A DNA stretch of 64,000 nucleotides from Gonapodya sp. JEL0774 (Eukaryota; Monoblepharomycota; Monoblepharidomycetes; Monoblepharidales; Gonapodyaceae). The notes beneath the pieces were generated by a model. The model did not search any database. It was not told the origin of the DNA and saw only the letters and a list, made by a program, of their open reading frames with translations. Made by a program: the position numbers and the translations under genes. Shown here piece after piece: positions 45,803-58,894 of the stretch (positions are counted from its first letter, which is position 1; the number at the start of each line of letters is the position of its first letter). The stretch spans positions 62,001-126,000 of the forward strand of contig JADIIX010000052.1 of NCBI GenBank assembly GCA_027604505.1. Direction: 5' to 3'.

Positions 45803-48714
45803 TTATTGACGCGTTCTCCATGGTTCAATTTCCGGACATTCCCTGGCAAAATGACCAGGCTGTTGTGGTAGAAGTGAGACCAACAACAAACCGGATGGTT
45901 GGACTACGTTGACAGTGCCATAAAACAACGAAGCAGCTGCTCACCCGCCCACATTTAAAACATGCTTCGTCTTCTTTTCCTACGCCCCTACCCCTTCCAG
46001 GTGCAAACAGGTAACTCTTCGCCCGACGGTACGATTCAAATGGGTCACCCGACCCTACACCGGTCATATCTCCCCCGCCAGCCCCAGGTCCGCCTGAAGC
46101 ACGAAAATCAGAATCACTTTGATGGTGCCAGCCTAGTGATGGACAAACAATTGGACATGTTGCCGATGCAACCTCCCTCCATCAAAACACTGGAACTCAC
46201 CATTCTTCCTCCCATACCCCTCTCCCCGTCCCACTCCACTACCTCCCCTTCCACCGAATGACCCCCGGTTGCCATATTGTTCCCGACCACCCTCATTCCA
46301 TCCAAACGCTACACTTCTTTTGCCTGTTGCCCAGTCATCGCCGCCACTCTTGCTCCTTCTCCGCTTTCGTGAATCCACTGAGGGTGATTTTGACCTGGAC
46401 CGCGATCCCCGGCCCTCTGAATCAGATGACCCAGAACGACGTCTCGATGATCGGCTTGGTTTTTTGGAAGGTTTCTTAATCCCCCGAGGTGGTGAAACGG
46501 AGTGAGACCGCGACCGTGAGCGTGACCAGGATGTCGAACTAGAAGACGCCCGTCGCCTAGAGCGTTTCTTCGACCCCGCCGGCGAGCGAGATCTTGATCG
46601 AGAGGTTTCCGTTGTGGCTCCCCTCCTACTGCTTCTTTTGCGCCGCGAATCGGGAGTCGGAGATCGGGAACGAGACCAGGATCTTGAGTCAGCTCTTCGT
46701 CCCTTGCTTCCACTGTCATCCCATCTGCTCCTCCCTGTCTTCCCAGTGAAGACCTTCCGTCTTTGCTCCACTTCATCCTCGGAGAGGTATGGCTTATCAT
46801 CGTCATCGTCCGTGTTCAAAGGACCGGAGAGCCCACCTCCAGGGACGAAAGTGGTTGTTCCAGACGTACCAGTTCCTCCCCTAACAGCTCCCGATGTGCC
46901 AACAAGCCCAGCCTCCCTCGCTGCCCGGACGCGCTCGTACCAGAAGTCCAGATACCCCACCTCCCAACCCTCCCCGTCAAACTTTGGCACGGTCTGGTCG
47001 TTATTGTCCTTACGTCCACCGTCCATCATTTGGTCCAAACCCACGCCGGTGCCGTCTGCCCTCACTTTTGTGACAGCCCCCTTTTGCAGCACGAGCCCTG
47101 CGTACATTTCCTCCACAGCGGTTTTCACTTCCTCTTCCTTCCTAAGAGCCTCTTGCGCAGCCGCTTCATCAGCAGGCCCTTTAGAGCGATCCATAGCGCC
47201 TTTAACGGCCACCAGGCGAAGCATAGGGACGGAGAGCGGGGTGTAAGGTTGTCTGCTTGGGGAGCAGAGAGCGACCATCAAGCCGGCTGGCAGGTGGTGC
47301 GCAGGACGATCTGCTGGAGGAAGTTTTGATTGTTCCGAAGTCCGAGATGTGGATTTGGTGGCATCAGATAGAGAATTCAACGACGACTTTGAACCAGGCG
47401 CAGACAAGCTCGTCTCACTCGGACCCAGAAGGGTTTTCGTTTCTGTCGAACGGACCACAACTGGTGGTAGTGCATGAGCTTGAGCAGGTAGATATTGCTC
47501 AAACGCCTCAAGCACTTGCGGGCGTGGGTCAACCAAGCCAATGGAGGCTCCAGGGCCTGGGACGTTTCGTGCCGCAGAGGCCACCAGTGCAGGGGGACTT
47601 GGATTTGCTACTGAGGAAGGCACGTTATTCATAGGCTGCGCTGACGCCAATGGGTGTGGTTGAATCATCTGCTGAGATGAAAATGGCGGGCCAGGAATGC
47701 CAGGCATCCCGGGAGCAACACTGGGCGCCATCGCCATTGGAAATCCCGGAGGGGGGGGGAGTAATGGCATTAAAGGAGGTATGAATCCAGCGGGATTTGC
47801 TGGTAATGGGAAGGGGAATGGTGGTTGGAGCCCATGCGGTACCATACCAGGCACGGAAGCTGCAAAACTTTGAGGATTGAAAGGGTGAACGGTTTGGGAT
47901 TTTGGGAAGGAGCGAGCAGTGGGATGAAGTGGCTGTCCAAATGGTTGCGTGGTGGAAGAAACTGTAGTAGGTGGGCCGAGACTTGACGGAGGAGTTGCGT
48001 GACTGAGGCCAGGTGGAGGGGTAGGATTTTGGCCGAGACCAGGAATGGAGGGCGCTACGTAGTAGTAGACAGGATGAATCTTGCTGGTCTAGAACCCTGT
48101 GCTTTGCCCTCTACCGCAGATCTCCTGTACACTATTCGACTCCTCCCACACTCACAGTCGTCCCTGCCAGTGAGCGCGTCCCTCAATGACCTGATATCTG
48201 ACTCTGAAAAATAATGTTTTGACTCCCAAATGTCCAGGAGTTTGGTAACCTTAGCCTTCTTATCAGGCTCCGAGGTTGCGAACATCGCTGTTCGCAGCAA
48301 CAGTGGGGCACGTTTAAGAATCGCAGCCTTTGCAACTGGAATCTTACGTCGGTCACTGGACGATGTCAAGGGGTGAAAACCATGCACATTGAATTGAAGA
48401 ACGAATGCCACAACTTGAAGGAGAGACGCTTTAAAATCTCACCTGTGGGCAAGGACGTCATTCACCAGATAAACGATGAACAGCTTTGACTCAAACCTTC
48501 CACCTCCCTCCTGTGTTACTTGCAAGAAGTCAAGCAAGGCATCAAAATGCTCGCCAGTCTTGCACCTTTCCAACACCCAATCCTTCGCGTCACGAATCGC
48601 ATCTGGTGTGCAATTCCGCATGATCCCACCAACTAGTGATTCAAAACGATCGATAGCGCTCATTTGCTCTCCAAGCGCAACTGCAAGCCGTGAGCGCTCC
48701 TGGTCACCCGTCAT
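45803..48714 (-). CDS. CHERP-like RNA factor: CID domain, proline-rich and RS regions, CCHC zinc knuckle
   Basis: Five exons (48714-48443, 48355-48156, 48054-46201, 46093-45945, 45859-45803) give 843 residues. The first two exons form a CTD-interacting domain: IRDAKDWVLERC, then KLFIVYLVNDVLAH, then AILKRAPLLL and KVTKLLDIWE. A Pro/Gly/Met-rich stretch and a short conserved block (FWYERVRAAREAGL) follow. Next is a long Arg/Ser domain (SRSRSP repeats), a Gly/Arg stretch and DPFESYRRAKSY. CHERP and SR140 have a similar ESFRR or EYRR segment. The last intron interrupts CFKCGR/PGHFAREC, a CCHC knuckle. The protein probably links RNA polymerase II to splicing. The SURP and G-patch modules of animal CHERP were not seen, and the zinc knuckle is an addition. 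Confidence 0.8.
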
Positions 48715-48938
48715 ATCTGAAATGCTGGAAAAGTGCCACAGAGACCAAGTTGGAAACGAAGCTCAAGCGTTCAAATAAAAGAAATTTTCGTCGCTTTTCA
48801 ATGAGTTGGAGATGTCAGTAATATCGGCGGAATTTGTGTTGGTACGTGAGAGGGCTGAGTGCTCCTCCCCCCCTTCCTCCAACCTTACAAAAACAAATTT
48901 CTACGTTTCAATCAAAAATGAAAGTACAGGTGGGAATA

Positions 48939-51900
48939 CTAGTACCAAGTGCCCACTAGTCCCCTAAACACCCACTTGGCTCCCTCCTTGGTCAATGCGA
49001 CGTTTTGTTCGTGACACGCACCCATTACCACGCAATCTTTACATCCCAGCTCATCCGTGCATGGGCAGTTTTCGACCACGTCGTAGGCAAACTTGATCAC
49101 CTCACCGAGACGGCGAAAGATACGCAGACAGGCACCAGAACCGTGGGCACGAGAGTCATACAGAGTGATCCTGATTGGGGTTGCAGAGCGGCCTTGGGCA
49201 CGATACCACACAAAAGTTGGGAGCCCTGGTCACAGTAACTCACCTGGCTGGTCTCGGTCTCTCGGCTAAGGGATACTTGCACTCCGTCTTCACCTCCCCA
49301 GGTCCAATACCGCCCACTACTTTCCCTAACACATTCATCACAGCGTGCGCCGCAGAATGAACAGCCCAATCCATCTGTACTCCCAAAGTCGGCAGAATAT
49401 GCAGAGTATCCGGATGAATATCGAACCACACTCCAACTGATTGAGTAACAAAAGGCGGCATGTCGAGTGCGTCTACGGCTTCCAGGATGCGCCGAGTGTG
49501 AGGATCAATCTTATAGTACCCGTAAACTTGTGCCTGGACTAGTCGCCATTAATGAGTGGGGGAACATACAACCTTGTCTTGACAATGGGCAAAATGCTCT
49601 GCTCACTTTTCACGTCACCATAAAACCCCCAAACTGTGCCGCCTGCATCAGATTCGCCTTCCATTGGCCCATCCTGGATTCCCGCAGGTAGTTCGAAGCC
49701 ATCTGAAACTACTTCTCCTCCCACGAGGCACCGTCTCCTCGACCTTGCCCTCGTGACATCCACGTTAGAATAGTCCCTCTGAGCAGTAACATAGCTGTGC
49801 CACAGCCGCCATTCAGTTAATGAGGTGTCGACCGCAGTTTCAAAGGCATACCTGACGTTGGTCTTCCTAACTCTCGCGATTCCTCGATCCACATTGAGAG
49901 AGGTGACCAAAAAAGTTTCACCCTGGTGCAGGAACACCGCACCTTCGTAGAGATCAAAAATAGCTCGATGGTGCTCTATTTCCTCCAGCACTACTCCCGT
50001 CGCCATATCGACAACGATGAACGTAGTTTCGTCGATATCCCGGAGGGGAACTTTTAGCGACGGCCGGTCGCCCCACCGGTCGTCTGGTGGCAGGTAATAA
50101 AGGCCATCCGGACCTTTCATGAGCCATTCGTTACACCGTTCGCGGAGCCATGAGATTCGTCGGTATTTCGCGGGTTCGGCTCCGCTTAAACAACCTCCAA
50201 TGTTTCCGTCACGCAAACCAGCATCCAAGCTTCCCACATCCTCTGGCGTCAGCAACAGCCAGTCTTCATCCAAATTCACCGGCAAATCCCCCGCCGTGCA
50301 AGCCATTTGCCCTTCTGCAACTTGCTTTGCCCAGGGATCAATCGGAAGGCTCTCCGGCTTACCCTCTACAAGTTCTTTCGGGAACTTTGAAAAGTGTTGT
50401 GAAATGGGATCTAGATGGTCGCATACCAGCATTGAGATTGAGTCCAGGCTCCGTCTGCCTGCGCGTCCACCTGGAGGTTAATAACACGGTTTCAGCAAAT
50501 CGAATGCACTACCATATCTGTCCTGATTAGTGCACAGCGAACCTCACACTGTTGTATATATCCTGCCATGGTGAATGGGAAACCCATATGAATGACGGCA
50601 TCTGGGAGGATCCGTGACGTTGGGAAGCCACGGTCTCAATGCACTAAAAAAGTAGACAAGAGAGACACGCAAATGGGTAGATTGGACTCACCCAGATAGC
50701 CAATATCCACGCCCAGTTCTAGTGCCGTCGTTGATGCGACACACATCACATCACCTGTGAAGAGTGCGCGTTCAATGCGACGACGGTCCTCAGGCATATA
50801 ACCAGCTTATGCAAGCGCAGGAAGGAACTGAGTCAGTATAGCGGAACATAATTGCTTGATAAACGCACAAAAATGCATAAACACACCCCGATACCCTACA
50901 AACTTGCTCTTGAGGTCAGATCTGCCTGCTTTATCAAGTTCCGTGTTTATGATTTTCAATAGAATCTCAAGCATTCTACGGTACTTTGAGTTTTTGAGTT
51001 GCTTTAGATGGCAAGTACTCCGTTGTGTACAAACTTGAGTGATACGTACTTTGCAAAAAACAACACATCTCACTCCGGCAGCGACCATCCTCCTAGCAAC
51101 CCACGCTGCCTCGGTCAAGCTACTTCGCCGTCCAAGTCCTGGCCTCGCCGGATCGATCATGGGTGGATTCCAAACAGCGTGATGTCTAACTCCTGACGGG
51201 CTTCCATCCTCCTCCACAGCAGCGACGGGTTCCGACGGAGCAAGACCTACCAGATCTCTCAAATGTCCGGGAGGGTCAGGAAGAGTAGCAGAGGCGGCAA
51301 CAAAGCGGTAGTGTGAGTTCGAGTGATGGCGAAGCATTCTTCGAAGTCTTCTGAAAACATGCGACGTATGTGAACCAAATGCAGCAGAATGGGTGTGCAA
51401 CTCTTAAAATGCGAGTGTGTGGGAGTTGTTATGTCATTCAGTACGAGCAAATCGCGACGCATCAAAAACTCTGAGGAGGAACTTACCATCAATGACGACA
51501 ACACCGAGCTCTTTCCACCAGCTTCCCCAAAGCTCGCGACTTGGTAGCATGGCTACGTGCAGCGTATCAGGGTTTGTAAGAATGACCCGGGCATTTTCCC
51601 GTATGGAGCGACGGAATTGCTTATGGGACCTTTGAGAACTTGCTACGCGGCTATTACCGGCGTTTGGCACTTACTTGGGGTGTATCTCCATCATATGTTG
51701 ATACAAAATGTTCAACAAAGAGCTCTGTACCCGGGATCATATACTTTTTTAGGGTTGGATGTGCCAATAAAAACTGTTTGAACGACCGAAGTTGGTCTTT
51801 CGAATGTTTTATTAATTACTTTTGCCAGTTTATTAGAGAGGAAGGCACTCACTCACCCTGAGCAAGAGCTTTTGTCGGATACACAACCAACGCCCTCCAT

Positions 51901-53500
51901 CCGCCAACACCATCGGCGGGGCCCTCTACTCCTCTGGTTAACCCCTCCGCTAACCAACACCAGTAAACCAAACTTTTGCCAGAACCAGTACCAGTTGCCA
52001 GAATCACATGTCGATCAGCTTGGAGGTGCGCTAATGCAGACGCCTGGTGGGAATATAGGGAGGTGATGCCAAGTGCGGCGAGCGTGGAGAGCCCCTCTGA
52101 GGACAGGAGTTCTGCAGTAGGCGTCACTGAGATGAAGGTCCAAACATTCGACATTGTCAGAAGTCGAGGAACGCTGTGACAGAGATGAAGAAAACACATA
52201 CCATAATCTGCGACTCTTCCTGCTACTGTCATGACCTCAACCAGTTGATCCCGATACTCGGGCTCACTCGTCATCCCACGAACGACGTTCAGTAGCGAAT
52301 CGGGACGATCGGGCATCGGTGGCAGTATTCGAACGGTCTCCAATTTCTTGTGCCTGCCATTGTCGCACTCCCCCCCAGAAGGATCTCCAGGGAGGTCCGG
52401 TGCGATGGTCCAGCCGGACAGCTTGAGTTCTTCTTCTGCACTTGCCATGAAATCGTCTGGTATCATATGTTTTTCTGCTTTGTCGACCACTGAACCGGCC
52501 GGTAGACCTGACTGCCGTCCAACAAACTGTTCCCACCAGCTCCGAGCTTTAACCATAAACGCAGCGTCCCGCCGCGTGACCTCCTTAGAGAAGCTTGACT
52601 CGGTCTTGCGTTGGCCGCTCGGTTTTGCTCGAGAAGTAACAGACCCCCGATAACCGCCAAAGTAGCTCATGCCAGTTTTCGCTTTGAGCTCTTCCCTTTT
52701 CCAGCTAATCTTTTCCACTCCAGTTCCCTCAAGTACGACACAAAGTTCATTTTCATCATCCTCAGGGCGGAGTTGCGGCAGTCCCCCGACCGTGTGAGAA
52801 GTATGGTCATGAAGAGAGGAAAGCGGAGCATTTACGAGTGTTAGCAGATCGGGGTGCGTGATGGGAAGGAGAGGAACAAGAGCAGACGGGGGTAGAGGCC
52901 TAAAGTAAAGGATAAGTCGGTTGGATAGAGTACCCGGTGGATAGAAAGTGTTGGCACCCACATCCCAACCACCTCCTCACACCCTTTGCGGATCACGTCC
53001 CAACGTACCAGACCCCCACCACCCCCTGTGCCGTCTCTTCGAGCGCAAGTTAGAGAATGAATAGCATTTATTGCGCGGAAGATTCGACCCAGTCGAGCCA
53101 GTGGTGGCGGAAGGTCAGCAGTGGGATCGCTATCGGGGCTTGTCGCACAAAGAGGCTTTTTCACAGTACTCCGTTTTCTTTCGGAGTGATTGCGATCCCC
53201 TTCCTGAGCAATCTCTGAAGCTTTCCGCTTGAGGGATTTCGTTGTCTCATCTCTGAAAACTTCACCAGTGGGTTTCTCCACAACCTCACCAATATTTCTT
53301 CCATAAGTCGTTGCAGTACCTTTGGTTTTCGCCTTTCCAGCGAGGGCACGTGGTTTCGCGAGGGGGTAAGATCGCCCAACAGCGCCCACCCGAGGCACTG
53401 GTGATTCCACTTCGGACAAAGGTTCAGCACTCGCTTTGGCTCCTACTATTGTGGGGATTTCGGGAAGTTCTGGCAGCGCGGAACGCTTCGAGCGTTTCAT
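48939..53500 (-). CDS. HRQ1: Hrq1-type superfamily 2 DNA helicase (RecQ4-like)
   Basis: Twelve exons sum to 1263 codons in one frame: 53500-52962, 52899-52202, 52126-51857, 51796-51675, 51619-51487, 51402-51050, 51001-50887, 50805-50692, 50601-50548, 50470-49607, 49538-49244 and 49170-48939. Helicase motifs are in order: LYSHQA, Walker [66 protein letters not shown] and QQCGRAGRR. The C-terminal domain has [10 protein letters not shown] and a Cys cluster [18 protein letters not shown], a zinc site of this family. Hrq1 is a 3'-5' helicase in crosslink repair, telomere control and transcription-coupled work. The intron 52201-52127 is 75-78 bases and has no stop in frame, so retention would still give a protein. 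Confidence 0.95.
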
Positions 53501-53561
53501 CCAAGTGATATTGAGAGAGGGTCAATCTTCGCATGGATCAAGTGCAAAGCCGTCGGGAAAA

Positions 53562-56102
53562 CTACCACATATCTTCGTCACTGTCGCCTACGTAGTAAAT
53601 CTCATCAAAGTCTTCTATCTCCTCGCCTGAAAAGTCACCTAATTCTGACTCCATATCCATCCACATATCATTTCCTTCTGGCTCAAATCCCCAACCCATG
53701 TCGTCATCGAAACTCTCAAAAAACACCTCCACTTCAAGTCCGTATCTCGCACTAAAAAGCACTCTCGATCTTTCTGCAAACACGTCCCCTAATCGGCCCA
53801 ACCTTCCCTCGTCGCCAGGCATCACGTCGCCGTCAATTTCCACCACAATGTTTTGCATTCCATGCAAACGCAGGCGAGGGATGTATTCGTCTGGCTCGCT
53901 TTCCTCCAATGAATGCCAGTGACTCATGCCCAACAAACCTCGAATGAATGCATCGATTGATGAGACCAATTTCGTCGCGATTTCGGTGTCGTCCAGAGCA
54001 TCCAGTTCGTCCATAAATTCGTCCATCATCATGCTTAACGGCACATTGGCGAGAGACACCGCTTCCAAGGCGGGCGCCGCAGTTCCTACTTCTTGTCCAA
54101 AAGCATGCCAGAACTCTGCGTCAGAGACAGGAATAGATTCACGCATGGCAGGTGGGAAACTTTCGTTATCTGTAGGCAAGTCCAAACACAGAGCTTTTAG
54201 GCGCATGTAAGAAGAATCCGTAGAGTTCGTATCAGCGCAAGGATTGTGAGTGACATTCCCAAAAAGACCAGGAACATAGAGTCCTCCGCCGAACTCGAGC
54301 AAATGAGGGAGCCTATGAGGCAACGAATGGAATTGGTTGTACAGATCCCGATGAGAGTCCACAGTGTGAGGGTCGTACGGCTCCTCGGCTGTCAGATACC
54401 AATGGAAGATCCTCAGAGAAACTAAGTGTGAAAAGGATGGCACAGATTTGAAAAACTCTTCTCTGAAAGGAACACCATCAAACTTTGAGCATACTATTGG
54501 CATTGAAGACGAGACTGCGACTCACGATCTGAGGAGAACACTCTGACATGATGGCATCACTTCCAAGTTCTTTAGTCTCACTTTTCTCTCCCTCGAATCT
54601 TTCGGCTTGTGTTTGCCTTTGACCGTGGACGTATCGCCTGGGCTTTCCATTTCAACTAATCCAGCCTGTGCTTCCTCGCCTACACCATCGGCCTCGTCCA
54701 TTTGCTTTTCCACCTCAGCCAATTGTTCAATAAGTATAAGGGCGTCGAAATCCTCGTCGGAAAGAGCCTCAATTTCAACATTAAGGGATTCGAGATCAGA
54801 CCAGCGTTCTAATCGGAGGCCTTCAACCTGCTTCACAGTTGCCATTTCCAAGGAGAGCTCTCTGCACCCAGGAACATCACTTCCATCCCACCTAACATTG
54901 GATTCGGGCATGTCCAGAATAATGGAGTATGCTCCAACGGCCCTCCCGATGCGCTCAATCGAGAGTCCGTGTGGGCCGTCACCGCATCGCACTTCCAGGC
55001 ATTCCCAGCTTGCAAGAATGCTACGTTGCATCGCAGATTCAGCGGCATCAAGGATCAAATGTTGCAGATTAGCAACCCGGCGGAACACAGGAACAGAAAC
55101 CTTTTTCCGAGAGGATTCGCGCCATACAACAGGTACCGTCAATCGTGCGGCAATTGGGAGATTGATCAACGAAGACGCTGTCGTGAGTGGCGAATTCGTG
55201 CCAGTTGGCAAACCCATCTTGAATCGCCACGGGAAGGATGAATCAAAACCAAGCGTTCTTTTCTCAATAGGTGTTGCAAACCCCTGTCGATCGGCTTCCC
55301 AGCGAAGAGCCGTTCTTGTGATGAAACCCTCTAGTGGTGACAACGAGAGCTTGTCAAAAGGAACATAAAAGCCTGGCTGCTCTGTTCCGTGGTTCACTCG
55401 GCTCAGAAACGCAAGCTCTTCATCCTCATCATCTGTAAGCACAACTGTGATACCTGTGGGTATGCGAGTAATAAAGGGCAACACATGCCCACGGAAGGCG
55501 CGATTGAGACGCGGGATATCGGCGTAGAGACTTCTAGGTGGCAGGAAAGTGTATATAATTTTGTGCCATAAGATCTCTGCCGGAAGTCGAAGGAGCCAAT
55601 GTGGTGCGGTGTCTCCTTGGTTGGTCAGAAGTCTTCCAGGTATGAACTCAGGCGCAGCTGGATTCAGAGCGACTCGGTGTTGGATTTTGTCTTTCTCCGG
55701 TGAGAAACCGGATCCATACAAGGTGGATGCAACATGCTCGACATAATTAGGCACGTTTTGAATTGTTGGCACCGAGAGTCCATCCAAAGAACTGACTGCC
55801 GGGCTGACGTGCTTTCGCTTTGCACCTCGTCCCTGACTGTTCAATCCCCCACCACGACCACGTCCCGAGCCTCCAAAACTACCACGGATTCCACCTCGCG
55901 TTGTACTTGCTGGGGATGGAGCGATCCCGTTCGTTGATGCTGCTGGTGCCAGGAAAGGGAGTCCAATGCCCATAGAAGAATCTCCTCCCCATACCCCGCC
56001 CCTCCCTCTTCCACGATGATTAAAATTGCCGTTAAATCCGCCCCTAGTTGCTCCTCGTCCGGCCCGTGCTCCCCTTCCTCCTCGATGTGAACTGGAATTC
56101 AT
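53562..56102 (-). CDS. F-box-like protein with RGG-rich N-terminus and acidic tail
   Basis: Two exons (56102-54526 and 54462-53562) give 825 residues. The first 90 residues are an RGG/Gly-rich region (RGRGRGG, SGRGRGG), typical of RNA-associated proteins. Around residue 165, PHWLLRLPAEILWHKIIYTFLPP is followed by LNRAFRGHVLPF, which resembles an F-box helix pair (LPxEIL...L). The middle contains alternating Leu-rich segments as in fungal F-box/leucine-rich proteins (LEVRCGDGPHG, ELSLEMATVK, LVSLRIFHWYL). The last 60 residues are strongly acidic (EEIEDFDEIYYVGDSDED). It could be a substrate adaptor of an SCF ubiquitin ligase; that is inference from a weak F-box match. I do not recognise a named orthologue. 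Confidence 0.72.
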
Positions 56103-56328
56103 TGGGGATCAGTTTGGTGTGAGGAGAGTCGAGAGGATAGTCGGTCGAGAGGAGAGTCGCTTTAGAGGAGAGGCGCGAGAGGAGACACAGCTTTTTCGAA
56201 ATTCAGTAGCGTCTTTGAAGTGTTCTGGGGTCACAGTTCTCTTGATCACATACGTACTATAGCCAGCAGGAAAGCTCTCAGACACAATATTCACAAAACG
56301 TACAGCGTAATCTTAACCTTTCCTAATC

Positions 56329-58894
56329 TTAACCTTCCTTCAGCTCAATGACATCAGACCACATTTTTGCTCCGGGGTCCGTTCTTGGGCGCACTCGCAC
56401 GAAGACCCTTCCGGGGCTAAATTTACGGAAAGTGCATGATAATGGGTGGGTGATGTGTACACAATGAGTACCACGCTCACACATGCACACAAAATAATGC
56501 AAAAACTTTGACAAAACTCACTCCAGTGTCATGGACAGGTAAGTGCGGGGAGCGCCTTGGGCACCATCGTACTCAATGTCCCATCGACGAATGATTTCTG
56601 CTATGAAGCAACGGAGCTCGAGCTGTTACAGTTCGATGACGGATGGTTTAGCATATGCACAGTTTCACTACATTCATCGCCAAAAAGAACAGACTTACTT
56701 GCGCGAGCTTCATCCCAGCACAGTTCCGGGGCCCAATCGAGAAAGGGAAGTACGCTCGTGGGTCCATTGCCAATTTGGATCCGTCTTCCCAACGCTCGGG
56801 AAGGAATTCGTTCGCCCTCTCAAAGTATCTCTCCTGCATGTGGATCACAGGGGGCATAAACCAGATATCCGAACTAGCAAAGAAATTCAAATCAAACGAC
56901 TGGAAAAAATTGCAAAAGGAAAGGCTGCAAGCATACCCCTTCGGAAGGTGAACCCCTCCCAGTGTAACTCCATTTGGATCTTCAACCTCCCTGGTGAATC
57001 CTGCGGAAGGGTGAACGCGGAGCACTTCCTTGATGAAAGCATTGAGGAAGGGTGCGCGCTCAAGGTCGGTGAAGGAAGTTTTGGCGGGAAGGATATTGTC
57101 CACTTCATGGCGGAGCTTGGCGAGGTGTTCCGGGTTTGACGCAAGGCGGTACAATGCCCAAGTCAGAGCGTTACCTTGACAAAGAAGGATGTGATCACCA
57201 AGAGGAAGAGCAGATACGTTGTGCAAATCGTACCGGTAGTGTCGTGTCCAGCGAAGAGCAGGGTCTTCAGCTCGTCTCCCATGAGCTTCCTAGACATGAT
57301 GGGCTCGCCATTCTCATCAATATCTGCAATGGCATCGAGAAGGGTGCCATCCCTTCCACGATCGCCAGATCGGACACGAGCAAGACGTTGGTCGATGACA
57401 CGATTGACTACCTTGTCAAGCAGGGCGATGCGTTGTTGGTAGTTCTTGTATTTGTCCTGCAAGAGAAGCGCACAGTAAGTGGGTCGATGTTGTGAGGAAA
57501 TGGAGGATTTGATCTTACCGACACAAATGACATTGGGTTAATTCTCAAGGTGACATCTGCCATTGTTGTGAGCACTTCTTTGAAGACGTGAAACAGGGGC
57601 TCGCCATCCAGCTCGACTCCCTTGGAGGCAGACTTCAATGTGCCACGAAGCGACGTTGTCGTGTATGTTTCCTTTTCCATTTCAAACAAAATCGCTCGCT
57701 CGGCACCAGATTCGTAGTCACGGCCAAAGCCGACCTTGGGATATTACGGAGGTGATGTGTGCGAAAGATCACACTTGGTTCCATTTCCGATTTGAGGTCC
57801 GAAATGACTGCTGTGAACACACCTGACAGATGACATCCATCGTTGTCCTGAGCATTTCAGCACGGAGATCGAACCATCCCGGAACACCCTCCTTCACAGA
57901 CACGTCGTATCGTTGTCGCCATCTGTCCAGCAATCTCATTGCGGACTTGGCCACCTGTTTGTGACTGTACTTGAGATTCTCCACCCTGAACGCAACCTCC
58001 ACAAGCTTTCGTTGATGTTTCCATTGCTCACCCCATGGGCTAGCAAGAATTCCATCACCAATAATAGGAGCAGCAATCTGGGTTATACTGATGTAATTAG
58101 GAAACTGGAAAACACAAGAGAAGGAGATAAAATAGATTCAAACCTTATATGAGCGGCCCTTCTTCAATTTGGATTCGGATGCAGCAGTGAATACGTCTTT
58201 CAGTACCTCGACATCGAGAATGTAGAGCGCCTCGGAAGCCATTGGCATATACGGGCCCATCATCTGCGAACATGTGAAGTAAGATGCGTGATAAACAGAG
58301 ATTAGCGTTCTGGTTTTGAAGCTGTATTTTGTTCATTTATGTGCTCACTTGGATCCTCAAGAACTTATTTCCTTCCGGGAAACGTTGGGTGTCCAGTGCG
58401 TACTTCGACCACTCCGAAAGTCGACTGACAGGCAATCCCAATCCTTCGGCTCTGAGTTTCGGGTCGACGAGGCTGTCACAATCATACGATGTAAATGCGC
58501 AATACATTACTGACACGGACATCGGAATGGGCACAGGACAGCTCGCACCTGGCCATATGTCCGAAGATTGGGTGGACGGGGACTATTCATGATTGCGACC
58601 ATATTTAGCGGGAGGTAGGATGCAATTAAATCAATGAAGCGGATGATGGAAGAGCCGAAGGATGTGTGACGGCGACGAACGACAGACCACTCAGCCAAAA
58701 GCGCGTTGAACTCCGAGGCAACTGTCACGCTCACCGGGTGGATGAACACCGAAACCCCGTATTGTGTCATAGTAAGCCTTGAGCGACTTTTTAGCGGAGA
58801 CAGCAGAAAACCATTGTACAAGGAGGTAGGTTGCTCCAACTGCCAGGAGCGCAAGGAACACAGTGCCAGTCGTGGGAGTGACAGTGAAGTCCAT
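56329..58894 (-). CDS. Cytochrome P450 monooxygenase
   Basis: The minus-strand gene has about ten exons. Confident ones include 58263-58144, 58077-57823, 57734-57519, 57456-57234, 57174-56937 and about 56874-56699, plus two short C-terminal exons ending at 56329. Residue 1 (58894) starts a membrane anchor (TVFLALLAVGATYLLVQWF). P450 hallmarks follow: GEQWKHQRKL in helix C, AGHDTTGNALTW in helix I (split by an intron), FIKEVLRVHP (ExxR) in helix K, FLPERW, and the haem loop FPFSIGPRNCAGMKLAQ. The enzyme is a class II ER-bound P450. The substrate is unknown. The N-terminal exons between 58850 and 58400 are uncertain: two overlapping frames are open there and I could not choose. It lies head to head with the sterol reductase gene. 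Confidence 0.92.

Noticed and set aside
46614-47329. Two overlapping plus-strand frames of about 200 codons rich in Ser/Leu
   Set aside because: They are antisense to the RS domain of the CID protein, which forces long open frames on the other strand.
50807-51400. Continuous 197-codon minus-strand frame taken as one HRQ1 exon
   Set aside because: The conserved helicase sequence leaves this frame at 51050 and 50887; splicing is needed to reach [14 protein letters not shown].
54607-55368. Plus-strand open frame of 253 codons
   Set aside because: It is a shadow of the F-box-like gene exon on the other strand and has no recognisable motif.
56543-57139. Plus-strand open frame of 198 codons
   Set aside because: It overlaps the P450 exons carrying ExxR and the haem-binding loop on the opposite strand, and crosses two of their introns.
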